DNA of 64,000 nucleotides from Hermatobates lingyangjiaoensis (Eukaryota; Arthropoda; Insecta; Hemiptera; Hermatobatidae): contig JAPFBL010000222.1 of the NCBI GenBank assembly GCA_026182355.1, positions 587,001 through 651,000 of the forward strand, given 5' to 3'. Positions 44,420 through 54,600 of this stretch are shown here, one piece after another. Every line of letters begins with the position of its first letter. Positions within the stretch are counted from its first letter, which is position 1. The translations under genes were made by a program, and so were the position numbers. Under the pieces are notes generated by a model that saw only the letters and a list, made by a program, of their open reading frames with translations, did no database searches and was not told the DNA's origin.

Positions 44420-44470
44420 AAAACCTTGTATATAGAATCCTTGAGAATGGTCAACGTAGACTGAAACGTC
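44420..44470 (+). ncRNA. Hammerhead-like motif, PLE family B
   Basis: Order: AUCC, UUGAGAA, stem II UGGUC-AACGUA-GACU, GAAA, CGU, C, GGACAUG. UCC and GGA can form stem I, and the second half GAAA-CGU-C fits well, but the first core box departs from CUGANGA. The inverted copy has the same sequence near 42185-42235. It is either a divergent ribozyme or a relic. Confidence 0.5.
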
Positions 44471-44481
44471 GGACATGTAAA

Positions 44482-44653
44482 ATGAAAAATATATTTAAAG
44501 ATAAAAAAATCGGTGAGTTAATTTATATGATACCACAAAGATGGAAAAGAAGCATTCGAAACCTTGAAAAGGTATGTAGGAAACATACTAAACTTAATGT
44601 TGGCAAGATCTTTAATGAGGTATGTTTAAAAGAAGGTCTGCTCCCAAAGTATA

Positions 44654-44657
<4 letters not shown>
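44482..44657 (+). pseudogene. PLE N-terminal coding start (family B), cut off at (TA)n
   Basis: ATG at 44482 follows the ribozyme-like motif by about 12 bp. The frame reads MKNIFKDKKIGELIYMI, RNLEKVCRKHTKLNVG, CLKEGLLPKYTNI and then becomes Ile-Tyr repeats from (TA)n. In an intact tandem unit it would continue into the RT. A copy of the same start lies inverted at 42175-42045 and partly at 35208-35320. Confidence 0.7.
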
Positions 44658-44697
<40 letters not shown>

Positions 44698-45009
44698 TAA
44701 GCAGCAGCTTCTGAATTGACCAATCTCTTGTTGACACTCTCTAGTTTTGTTATCTCTTTGCGGTTAGATTCTGGTAGCTTCCAAAGAAGGTTAGCGAAAG
44801 ACATTAACACGCACAATAAACTTGAGGTGAACCACGAAAACACTTAAATAAAACACTTAATGTCTTTTGCTAACCTTCTTTTGAAGCTACCAGAATCTCA
44901 CCGCAATGTGATATGAAAACTAGAGAGTGTCAACAACAAATTGGTCAATGCAGAAGCTGCTGCTTATTTTAATAACATATGCTTAAAGGAAGACCTGCTA
45001 CCATCGTAC

Positions 45010-45013
<4 letters not shown>

Positions 45014-45077
<64 letters not shown>
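45014..45077. repeat. (TA)n microsatellite
   Basis: A pure TA run abutting PLE N-terminal sequence on its left side. Confidence 0.95.
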
Positions 45078-45080
<3 letters not shown>

Positions 45081-45109
45081 TGAAATTTAAACCACAAAAA
45101 AAAAGAAAA

Positions 45110-45159
45110 GAAATAAATGCTCTGAAGTCTTTCACTTTATGTCATCAGAGATTTATTTC
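45110..45159 (-). ncRNA. Hammerhead ribozyme, further PLE family (H)
   Basis: Minus strand: GAAAUAAAU, CU, CUGAUGA, C, short stem II ACAU-AAAGU region, GAAA, GACUU, C, AGAGC, AUUUAUUUC. The outer 9 bases GAAAUAAAU pair perfectly with AUUUAUUUC, giving a long stem I with an internal loop, as in type I hammerheads with tertiary loop contacts. Stem II is weak. The core is canonical. No coding sequence is attached. Confidence 0.65.
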
Positions 45160-45190
45160 ATTTCTTTTTCTTTTTCCTTGTGGTTTAGAC

Positions 45191-45691
45191 TTCATTGATT
45201 GCATCACGTGTTTAATTGTGATTTATCTGCATATATACAAATATATGAGTTTTTATAATATAAAAGGGTTTACAAGATAATTTTACGAGGTATTATGTTG
45301 AAAGTTGAAGTGGATAGTTTACCATCTTGTTTGATAGAGCAGCGACTGGTTTTTGTTGCCTGATGACAGAGAGAGACTAGGGAATGTCAAGTGAACCTGA
45401 TTTAACACTGTGAGAGGGTAATGAAGTCCGAACAATCAAGTCTCGTCTCTGCTCACACATCAATTCCGAACTTCTCTAACCCAGAAACACTTTCTACTCT
45501 AAACAAATCCAAGCGACATTCTCTCATTTCAGCCTTCAGATAATATTAGTAATAAGAATAAGTAATTCTTACAGTTTTATATTGGTACACAATATATTCC
45601 ATGCTAGAAATCCAATATATATTCCATTCTGGTAACCATGGAAAATATATTAGCTGTACAATCTGCCATTACATAGAATATATAATCTGAG
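45191..45691. other. Spacer without recognised gene
   Basis: Moderately AT-rich sequence. There are no long frames with domains. GCCTGATGACAGAGAGAG at 45358-45376 resembles a hammerhead start, but nothing fits downstream. Confidence 0.4.
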
Positions 45692-45855
45692 CTCTACTTC
45701 AGAACAGTAAACTAAGTTTAACTGAATGTTGAAATCAACTTTAAAGAACGTTTAGCTTCTCTTTTATTCGGTTCTCTCAAATTTGAACTTACTTTGTCAT
45801 TTCCTTCTTTGTGTTTCCTTTCATAATCCACTTTTATTTTGTCCTACTGTACTTG

Positions 45856-45860
<5 letters not shown>
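45692..45860 (+). repeat. 170-bp direct repeat, copy 1
   Basis: From GCTCTACTTCAGAACAGTAA to CCTACTGTACTTGAATAT it is nearly identical to 47423-47591. It is followed by a (TA)n run of about 50 bp, absent after copy 2. Confidence 0.9.
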
Positions 45861-45913
<53 letters not shown>

Positions 45914-46250
45914 TTAAGAATTATATATATATAGTCTTAATTAAAATAATTTCATTAGTAGTATAACGCGTTTCGAACACGTAGCGTTTATAGTAATGTT
46001 CTTCTTCTTCAATCAAAATACCGTTAGGCCTCATACATCATAACATCATTTCCCTATACACGACAAGGAAACAACACAATCCTTTGTACTTGCTGTTCTA
46101 AAGATGCAGTGTTCCGGAAATGTTTATTTTTATCTCCGTTACCTGATAACAAAAGAGTTTTACACTGGTAGTCGGTACCCTGACTCAAGCCACGTTGTGA
46201 TAAAGAACACTTTTTTTTGTCATGAAGACATTAAGATAAATCATGTCAGA
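45861..46250. repeat. (TA)n plus a PLE-like CGTTTCGAACACG relic
   Basis: (TA)n occupies 45859-45911. On the minus strand 45965-46010 reads AACGCTACGTGTTCGAAACGCG, a hairpin followed by GAAA, like a ribozyme second half, but CUGANGA is not in place. The rest is unremarkable. Confidence 0.45.
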
Positions 46251-46254
46251 TACA

Positions 46255-46725
46255 GATAAAAAAAGCAATGTTTAAGAGCAAATTTATTTCTTTAAAAGTA
46301 AAGATACAAATCCTGGATATTTTAAAAAAACGTCTCACATTGAAAGAAGTCTTAATTTGAATGAACCAACAGTACGGACAATCAAGAAATAAGAAGTGCA
46401 ATTCTTGCAGGTTCTTTGACAACCGCAAAACGTGCAGCTTCCAGGGCACCAATAATCAAATCGATTTTGTGGACGTTAGCACTGATGAAGATTGTGTAGT
46501 GAATACTTTAATATTAAAAAAAATACAAGAAGGCTTAAGCTTAGCTGGCAATCTCGAGTCATTTTTTTGTATACAGGCTCTACCACTGAAAGAATTCGAA
46601 AATTCAAATGGGAGCTGCAAAACTGTCTAGTTCCATACCGAGAAGTTTACAAAGACCAGGTAAGAACCACCAAGCCGAGTACAATTCCAGATTTTTTTAA
46701 GAAAGGAAAAGATACAACAACTTAA
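46255..46725 (+). pseudogene. Decayed pogo/Tigger-like transposase N-terminus
   Basis: Across several frames the plus strand reads ISLKVKIQILDILK, RSLNLNEPTVRTIKK, then CNSCRFFDNRKTCSFQ, STDEDCVVNTLILKKIQE and AGNLESFF. The 'ISLxxKxxILxxL...SLNLNExTVRTIRK' order resembles the CENP-B-type helix-turn-helix of Tigger/pogo transposases, and the following acidic segment resembles their second DNA-binding domain. Frameshifts and stops break it. The two frames at 46361-46630 and 46492-46725 are pieces of this relic, not separate genes. The assignment is tentative. Confidence 0.4.
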
Positions 46726-47422
46726 AAGAAAAAAAAGTTTTTAAAGTGATGGCGATATCATTCCTCCGATAAAACGTTTCCAGTAGATTATACTAAAATT
46801 CATTAAATTAGAGTTGCGTTAGATTGAAATAATGTCTCTTGTTTTTTTTTCTTTGTGTTATACGTAGATTTATATTTTCAATAACAACTTCTTTTATTTA
46901 TAATTAAAAAAAACTAACTGTTTTTTGTACGTTTTCAAGCGTAACCCTCCTTTTAATACCAGCTCTAAGAACCTAAGTGAAAGATGGTATCTCTCTTATA
47001 CACTGCTGTAGGAGTTATCTGTAGTCAATTTTATGCCATTCTTCAACAAATGCATAATTCTTTGTCTTGCTGAACTTTTTCTATATAAAGCAACGCAAAT
47101 TTAAAACAGGGATCTAAATCTTGATTGTTCAGCGAAAATAAGGATAGAATATCGTAATAAATATTTCAATGGTTATTTTTTATTAACTAAGCAGTGTATG
47201 TACATCATTATGGATTTTATTTTCTGGGACTGTCATCTTTTGTAATTATTTGACATTTACATTTAACTATGATATTAATTTATTCAGCAACTTTTTTAAG
47301 AAGCAGATATTATTTATGCTTAGCAAATTTCTCAAATTCTTGAATGATGATTAACAGGACGTTTCCTGCTTTTTGTGTCACTTTGCTCTAGTGTGCTTCT
47401 ATTTAATGCTTTGTTTTCTAAG
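46726..47422. other. AT-rich spacer
   Basis: No gene or repeat identified. Confidence 0.45.
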
Positions 47423-47591
47423 CTCTACTTCAGAACAGTAAACTAAGTTTAATTGAATGTTGAAATCAACTCTAAAAAACGTTAACCATTTCTTTCATTC
47501 GATTCTCTCAAATTTGAACTCACTTTGTCATTTCCTTCTTTGTGTTTCCTTTCATAATCCACTTTTATTTTGTCCTACTGTACTTGAATAT
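47423..47591 (+). repeat. 170-bp direct repeat, copy 2
   Basis: Second copy of 45692-45860 in the same orientation, about 1.73 kb away, with a handful of substitutions and small indels clustered in the middle. Confidence 0.9.
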
Positions 47592-50292
47592 ATTACCAAT
47601 AATGTTATGAATTGTAGCAAAACTTACTAGCAGTATTTTGCTATATGTTCAACATTAATTCATTGGCTTTACACAGTAACTGAACCTCGATAGTTAATTT
47701 GGACTCTAATTCCAATTTATAGAAGTTTTTATATGGTTCACACAACTTTTACTATACTGCAAAATTTTTTGAAAAAATATTCCAAATAGTTTTTTTTTCA
47801 GAATGCAAAAACCTATCACTAATTATTTTTCAATTAGTGTAGAATCCTCAAGCAAACAAGCCATCAGAAACTATAAAATTGATGTCAACAAAATAATGTT
47901 CATCGGTCAGCTCTTTTCATATATCACCAATGATACCAGCTTAAAGTTCAAAAGTAAAAACTCCTCTTAGAAAGTAATTCGTTCGTTTTTATATCGTTAC
48001 GTTTATATGAATGTATCAATTATATAAAATATATTAAAAATATAATACAGATACTTAATTTCACTATTTTAGTACAGACTGATATGCTGACTAATTGACT
48101 GATGTATAATCATCTGCAATACAGATTCTGTTTCTATTATTAAGCCCACTCTCTGTTAGTAATGTACGCAGTGGTATTCATTTGATTAATTTTGAACATT
48201 AACGTATTGTCAAACCTTACCATGATCGCATGAATTTCAGATTAAGTATACCCTCCACACCCTACCCATCCTGGTTTAATATTCAATTGATATATGGAGT
48301 TAAATAAAACTATATTTAATGAGAACAACTAAATCAATAGATTAGAACAATAATATATAATTTCTAATTGATTGAAGTTTACCTTGAAACACAAATATAG
48401 TAGAAAAAATAATATTATATAAAACCGTTTAAATTCGTAAGTAGTCGTTGTGATAGTTCGACCGTTTTTGCACATAAAGCTAGTGGTGTCGTAAAAATTT
48501 TTGCTGCCCATGGTGGTCGTAAAATTCGCAGCCCCTTCCACATGGCCGTTAATAATCTTTTAATCAGAAAATCCTACAAAACATTTATTTTCATGGATCA
48601 AATTTTAAACTGTTGTTATTGGCCCTAGACTTTCATGTTATTACAGTCCTCATATACATATACAGTCGTCATAAAGGAAACCCAAAGATTTTACAAAACA
48701 GGAACGTATAATTCAAATGATAAAAAAGTTGTTAGATTCAATTAACTGGTTACACAAAAATATAATTAACTTTCAACCCCTTTTAAAAACTAGTTTTGAA
48801 AAATTTAAAACATCCTTATTTTTAATTTGCAAATATGGGAGTTTAATAATTCGTTTAAAAACAGTATTACACACATAAAACTTAAAATTTTAGATTTTTG
48901 CTTTTTATACTTTATACCCCCTTCCACCCCATCCCCTCTCTTTTTTTGAGCAATTGCGTAATGCACTTTGAAGTACGGCTAAAATGGTTGTTGTTAAATT
49001 TATGGTTGTTAAAAAGTTATTATTCTCCAAAATAAACTACCTGCAAATCAGGCCTGGTGACTAAAACAATTATTGACGAAGCGAGACCAATTTCCTTAAA
49101 AATTATATGTACTAACGTTTGTGGTCCTAACAATACGAATAAATTTAACAAAAATAGTATTAGTTAGGGGGGGGGGGGGGGGGGGTTCATTGTGACGAGG
49201 TGTAAAACATGCCAAGGACTTAATAATATCAAAAGAAAAAAATTGTACGAAACGTGAACGGCTTTCATTTAAGCTTTAAGACTTCTTTATATTCAATTAA
49301 AGTTTTAAGAATAATGAAAAAATACAGTTTTATAAAATTGTCTATGAAATATTGATTGGAATTATAACTAATTAATATAAAAACTAGCAGTAATATAATT
49401 AGCACTATACAAATTATAAATTTAATTAGCGTAATTTTCATAATTAATAAATTGATTATGGTTGAATTATTGTTTTACTTTTCTCATTCTAATACGCTAC
49501 CAGAATGATACAACTCATACTTGACTAAAAAAACTGAAAATCATATAAATTTCAATTGAATTGATTTCAGTCGAATGAAAAAAAAATTGAGTTATATTGA
49601 GATAAAGTACTCGTTAAGGTGTTAAAATATTAGGACCTAGCTTTCAGTTTCCCTTCAGTATTACAAATAATTTATATAGTACTGCGTTATTTTACCTGTT
49701 TTTTGTTTGGTGTGCATTACACATACATGCATACACACACACACACGCACAATAACATACACACTTTCAGAGGGAGAGTGTGTATGAGAGAGAGAGAGAA
49801 AGAGAGAGAGACATAGTGCGAGATAGAGACTAATTTGCCAAAGATAATTCAACGGGATACAGGGGACGTAAATCGTCCATTTCTGTGAAAACCAGATATT
49901 TATAATTTAACCCGAACTTAGTACACTAAATAATATATATTTCTTATAGACGGTAAACAAATGTAATATTGTTTACATTGGCTCAAATCTGTGCATATTG
50001 AGCATCCATAATTCCAAAATATTGCTTAAAAAAGTTCATTGAGATAGAGATCTATAAGGACTTTATTTACGTCACCTCGGATAGTTGGGACCTTGAAAAG
50101 TAATAATACACTACAACAACTAAAGTTACTGAAATCGTAATGTAATCATAAACATCGGAAGACACGTTTGAGATTTTGACCGGACAACAGTCTAAGAGTC
50201 CAACAATTTTAGTTATTGTAGTGTACAAATTATTATGTTTCGCAAATTAATCAAACCTGTTAAACAAACATTACGCATTATTTTATTAAATA
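47592..50292. other. AT-rich stretch with simple repeats
   Basis: No coding domain seen. It includes a run of 19 G at 49167-49185 and a compound (AC)n/(AG)n tract at about 49728-49815, which explains the spurious frame at 49661-49852. Confidence 0.5.
49167..49185 (+). repeat. Poly-G run of 19
   Basis: Nineteen consecutive G in AT-rich surroundings. Such runs can form G-quadruplexes and are also prone to sequencing length error. Confidence 0.95.
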
Positions 50293-50399
50293 CTAACAGA
50301 CGTGCGCATCTTTAACGGATATTGTACAAAAATTCAGAGATGATTCGTCGGGTATCAAAGTATTATTACAAAAATTATAGAATAGGAAAAAATATATTT

Positions 50400-50404
50400 A
50401 TTAG
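50400..50404. repeat. 5-bp target-site duplication ATTAG, left
   Basis: Identical to 57556-57560. Five-base duplications are usual for BEL/Pao elements. Confidence 0.93.
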
Positions 50405-50998
50405 TGTTGTGGCTGGTATCACAACTGGGGTTGCTTGAGGGTAGCTGCTGCTTGGGTGGAGAGTTGGCCTGTGATGACAGAGATGCTTGAATGATGGTGG
50501 AGAGAGTGGGCGCTTGGAGGTTGGGAGGTGAATGCTTGATGTCTTGCTTGCTTGGGGGTAGAGAATAGAATGCTTGAGGTGTTGACTGCTTGCTGGTTGG
50601 AAAGGGAGTGGATGCTTGAGATGTTGACTGCTTGCTGGTTGAGAAGGGAGTGGATGCTTGAGGTGGTGTTTGCTTGCTGGTTGAGAAGGGAGTGGATGCT
50701 TGAGGTGGTGTTTGCTTGCTGGTAGAGAAGGGAGTGGATGCTTGAGGTGGTGTTTGCTTGCTGGTAGAGAAGGGAGTGGATGCTTGAGGTGGTGTTTGCT
50801 TGCTGGTAGAGAAGGGAGTGGATGCTTGAGGTGGTGTTTGCTTGCTGGTAGAGAAGGGAGTGGTTAGGCGAAGGGTCCGAGACTAGCCAGGTAACATTGG
50901 GCAAAGTTAGGAGGGCAGGTACTGCTAAGCTACCCTAAGCCGGCATGTACCGCTAGGCAGCCCTAAGAGAGCAGGTATACTAAGTTAAAATCTGAACA
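50405..50998 (-). repeat. BEL/Pao 3' LTR (594 bp)
   Basis: Ends TGTTGTGG and CTGAACA as read on the plus strand. It contains about seven tandem 42-bp units of the GATGCTTGAGGTGGTGTTTG type (50530-50860) with variants at the left end. A 161-residue frame spans the units because 42 is a multiple of three; it is repetitive (HSLLYQQANTTSSI) and not a recognised protein. Confidence 0.93.
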
Positions 50999-51020
50999 TT
51001 CCGCCACCCGTTGAAGGAGA
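50999..51020 (-). promoter_or_regulatory. Polypurine tract of the BEL element
   Basis: Minus strand AACGGGTGGCGGAA directly precedes the 3' LTR. It is purine-rich apart from two pyrimidines and is placed where plus-strand DNA synthesis begins. Confidence 0.65.
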
Positions 51021-51305
51021 AATGTCCTTCAACGAATTACCGGTTTAAAGACATATAGTTAGACAAAGATAAACATTAATTAAGAATATATACACTGAGT
51101 AAGAATAACTTAAACTAGACATAAAGATTTACAATTTTGAATATATACAGGGAAACAAAGATCCACATTGAGTAAGAATACATATAACATAATATACACA
51201 TAAAGGTTTACAATATAAAGTTTGAATACATATGGTTATAAAAAGTAACATTAAATTCAGTAACAAGCATATGATTTATAAAATTAATTAGATACTAAAC
51301 ACAGA
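51021..51305. other. BEL 3' untranslated region
   Basis: AT-rich internal sequence between the end of the integrase frame and the polypurine tract. No open frame is present. Confidence 0.7.
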
Positions 51306-51686
51306 TTATTCAGAGACTGAAGGTTCTTCAATAGGAAAAGGACATAGTTTTATGAGGTTACGTCGAGTCTCGGACCCTGATGATGTCTTGACTGTAGCTA
51401 CTCTATTGATTCCATCTTTTCCTGGATGCAGAGTTACTATGCGTGCTACAGGCCAAAGTAGAGGGGGCATGTTGTCTTCTTTAAGCAGAACAAGAGTACC
51501 AGGCCTGACAGAATGACAGTTACGATGCCATTTGGTTCTTTGTTGCAAACCACTGAGGTAGTCTCTAGACCAGCGTGCCCAAAACTGATTTTGAACCTGT
51601 TGGGTTAGATGCCAACGAGAGCGAAGACTACAGGTGTCATTTTCAACTTGCAGTCCTGGTATATAGCTAGAGGCACCACCTGTCAA
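51306..51686 (-). pseudogene. BEL/Pao integrase C-terminal region (frameshifted part of pol)
   Basis: This frame overlaps the end of the large frame by 4 bp in a different register. It reads RSRWHLTQQVQNQFWARWS, DYLSGLQQRTKW, GTLVLLKEDNMPPLLWPVAR and HPGKDGINRVATVKT, which is the conserved C-terminal end of BEL/Pao integrases ('RWxxVQQLxxxFWxRWxxEYL', 'VLIKEDNxPPxxW', 'GxDGxxRVVxVKT'). It is therefore not a separate gene but the last 120 or so residues of pol, cut off by a single-base indel near 51686. Either the mutation disables this copy or it is an assembly error in a short T run. Confidence 0.9.
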
Positions 51687-54600
51687 GAATGGGCTGGAGT
51701 GAGGACGGAGTAGTCAGTAGGATGGGTGGACATGGGAGTCAGAGGACGGGAATTCAGTTGGGATTCTATTTCAGCTAGAACAGTGGATAATTCTTCAAAT
51801 GTAAAATGCATCAAACCCATAACGCGCCGTAAATGATATTTCATCATTTTAACCCCAGCTTCCCAAAGACCTCCCATAGATGGTGATCTACTTGGAAGGA
51901 ATTTGAATTCTATATCATGAATTGTGGCTTTAGTAATTACACTTGATTTAAATTGATCTGACTGGACAAGCTTATAAAAATCATTCAGTACATTTCGTGC
52001 ACCCACGAAATTTGTACCATTGTCGCAATATATAGTATTAACAGGACCACGACGGGCAATAAACCGTCGCAAACAAGCTAAGAAATCTTCTGTCCTTAAG
52101 CTAGATACTAATTCAAGATGTATAGCTTTAGTTGCCATACAAACAAACAAACAAATATATGCTTTAATTTTAGGTGAATTTTTTCTATTTGACTGTTTTA
52201 TTAATACTGGACCAGCGAAATCGATACCAGTATTATAAAAAACACGATTAACTGTGACTCTTTCCTTAGGAAGGCTTCCCATTAAGTACTTTACCGGTTC
52301 TGGTTTTAACTTGAAACATGTTACACATTTTTTATAAATATCCTTACACATATTTTTTCCATTCACTATCCAAAACTTAAGGCGAATTATATACAGTAAG
52401 TGTTGAGGTCCAGCATGTAAAGAACACCTGTGATAATGTAGAGATATCAGTCTACTTAGTGGGTGTTTAGAGCACAGTATTATTGGATGAGTTTGATCAT
52501 ATGGTAATGAGGCATGGTGGAGCCTTCCACCGACTCTCATAATGCCTTCACTGTCTAAAAAAGGACTCAAGGATAGAATTCTGCTAGATTTAGGTACTTC
52601 TCCTTTGACTTTCAAGGACTGGACTTCTTCAGGAAACATGGAATTTTGAAATAATTTTATTATGACATTTTGAGCAGTCTTAGTTTCTTTTAATGTAAGT
52701 GGGCCAAATGTTCTTTCACTTTTAGATAATTTACAGTTAGAGGCAAACCTCAAAACATAACTTATACTTCTATAAAGTCTAATCCAAGAAGAGAATCTTT
52801 CAATGGTCACTAGAAGATCAGAAGAACTAATTAATGCTGTAAGGATTACACTTTTCTTCTCAGGAATTTCTGTATCAGGGAGCATATCATATGTGTCATA
52901 TGGTTTATTTTCTTGAAGCCACGTGGGACCATGCAACCAAAATACAAGTTTGTTAAGAAATTCTAGTGACCGTAAGCCACGTGTTATGAGATCGGCTGGG
53001 TTGTCCTGGGTCATTACATGTGACCATATTCCATCAGCAGTCAGTTCCTGAATCTCAGATACCCGATTACATACAAAGGTTTTCCATCGTGAAGATTCAG
53101 AAGCAAGCCAATGTAGGACAATCGTAGAATCAGACCAGAATCTTGTACAACTAAATTTCATCTGAGGCAAGGATTCTTTAACGAATTGATAAAGATGAGC
53201 AAGAAGAAGAGCACCACATAACTCTAAGCGAGGCAGCGATAAGGTTCGAACTGGTGCGACTCTAGACTTAGCAACTAAGAGAGTAACTGCTATACAACCG
53301 TACGGATCTATAGATTTGAGATATATAGCTGCACCATAAGCCTTCTGACTGGCGTCACAAAACCCATGGAGTTCGTGACTTGCTTTATCATGGTTTTTGA
53401 CGTATCTTTGGATGTTAAATCGATTTAATGATAACAGGTCTGATTTAAAATGTGTCCATAACTCAAAATCATCTTGTGGTAACTTGTCATCCCAACTAAG
53501 TTTTTTAAGCCAAAGTTCTTGAATAAAAATCTTTCCATATGTGACTACCGGACAGAGAAAGCCTAGAGGATCGTATATTTTTGCAATGTCAGATACAACA
53601 GACCGTTTGGTGTAATACAGACGATCAACAAAGTTAACCTGATAATGAAATGAATCAACCGAAGGATCCCAATAAATTCCTAGAGTTTTCATTTCTTTAG
53701 TACAAAAGTCAAGTGAGTATAAAGGATCTGGATTATCAGATAAAGATGTCAAGAATTCATTCTGATTGGAACACCACTTTCTAAGTTTCATACCAACTTG
53801 AGAAAAGAGCTTAGTGAGCTGGTTGTATAGATCAAACAATTTCTGAACAGAGTCTTCTCCTGACACTAAGTCATCTACATAAAAATCATTTAAGACACAA
53901 GAGCTCGCTAAAGGAAGATTATACATTTGTTCTTTGGCAAACTTCATTATTGTTTTGATCGCCAAGTAAGGGGCAGGACCCGTTCCATAAGTTACAGTTA
54001 ATAACTTGTATATTTTTAACTGTTCAGATGGGCTATTTCTCCAGTAAACCAATTGAAATCTTGTATGAGGGGGATGAACTAATATTTGTCTGTACATTTT
54101 TTCTAGATCAGCTGTAACAGCGTATTTGTGAAACCTGAAGCGTAAGGTTAAGCCAGAAGCATTCTGTTGTAAGGGTGGACCAATGTCTAATATTTGATTT
54201 AACGAAATTCCGGTTGATGAGGGAACAGAGCCATTAAAAACAACTCTAATTTTGGAGGAAAGACTGTCCTCTCGGTGTACTGCGTGATGAGGCAGAAAAT
54301 AATTGGGGGTTAAATGTAAAGAAGAATATTCTTCCTTCGATAACTCAACCATATGACCTAAATTAATATATTCATTCATAAAACCTTTGTATTGCTGAAA
54401 GAATTCAGGATTAGTTTGAAATTTATTTTCTAAAGAATGAAAACGTTTCAAAGCTATATTTGAAGAGTTACCAAGGCAAGATGGATCACGCTTAAAAGGA
54501 AGATGTACAATAAATCTGCCAGATGCATCTCTTTTGACAGTATTCTCGAAATGTTGTTCAACAATCTTCTCTTGCCGAGACAGTAGTCTAATTGGAGGAA

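Larger units (their letters stand above)
42839..44657 (+). mobile_element. Penelope-like element family B, best preserved copy
   Basis: Order: RT-GIY-YIG ORF (open from 42841 to 44238), 3' UTR, hammerhead-like motif (44420-44470), then a new ATG at 44482 starting the N-terminal coding region of a next unit (MKNIFKDKKIGELIYM ... CLKEGLLPKYTNI) that stops at (TA)n at 44657. An ORF followed by a ribozyme-containing segment and the start of the ORF again matches the 'pLTR' organisation described for PLEs. Its 5' part is truncated at the inverted copy. Confidence 0.85.
44658..45190. mobile_element. PLE N-terminal inverted pair and hammerhead, between TA repeats
   Basis: Left arm (minus, 44843-44692) reads LLWKLPESNRKEITKLESVN and KRLVNSEAAAYFN, then meets (TA)n. 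The right arm (plus, 44855-45013) mirrors it with more changes (an in-frame stop near 44913) and extends to CLKEDLLPSYTNI before a (TA)n of about 64 bp (45014-45077). A further PLE 3' end with a ribozyme follows at 45078-45190. Confidence 0.72.

Noticed and set aside
45358..45376. CCTGATGACAGAGAGAG as another hammerhead
   Set aside because: The first core box is present by chance only; no stem II or GAAA box follows at a workable distance.
50419..50904. 161-residue LTR frame as a gene (also 56976-57461)
   Set aside because: It is made of 14-residue repeats from a 42-bp minisatellite inside the LTRs and has no recognised fold. It is kept only as a low-interest observation.
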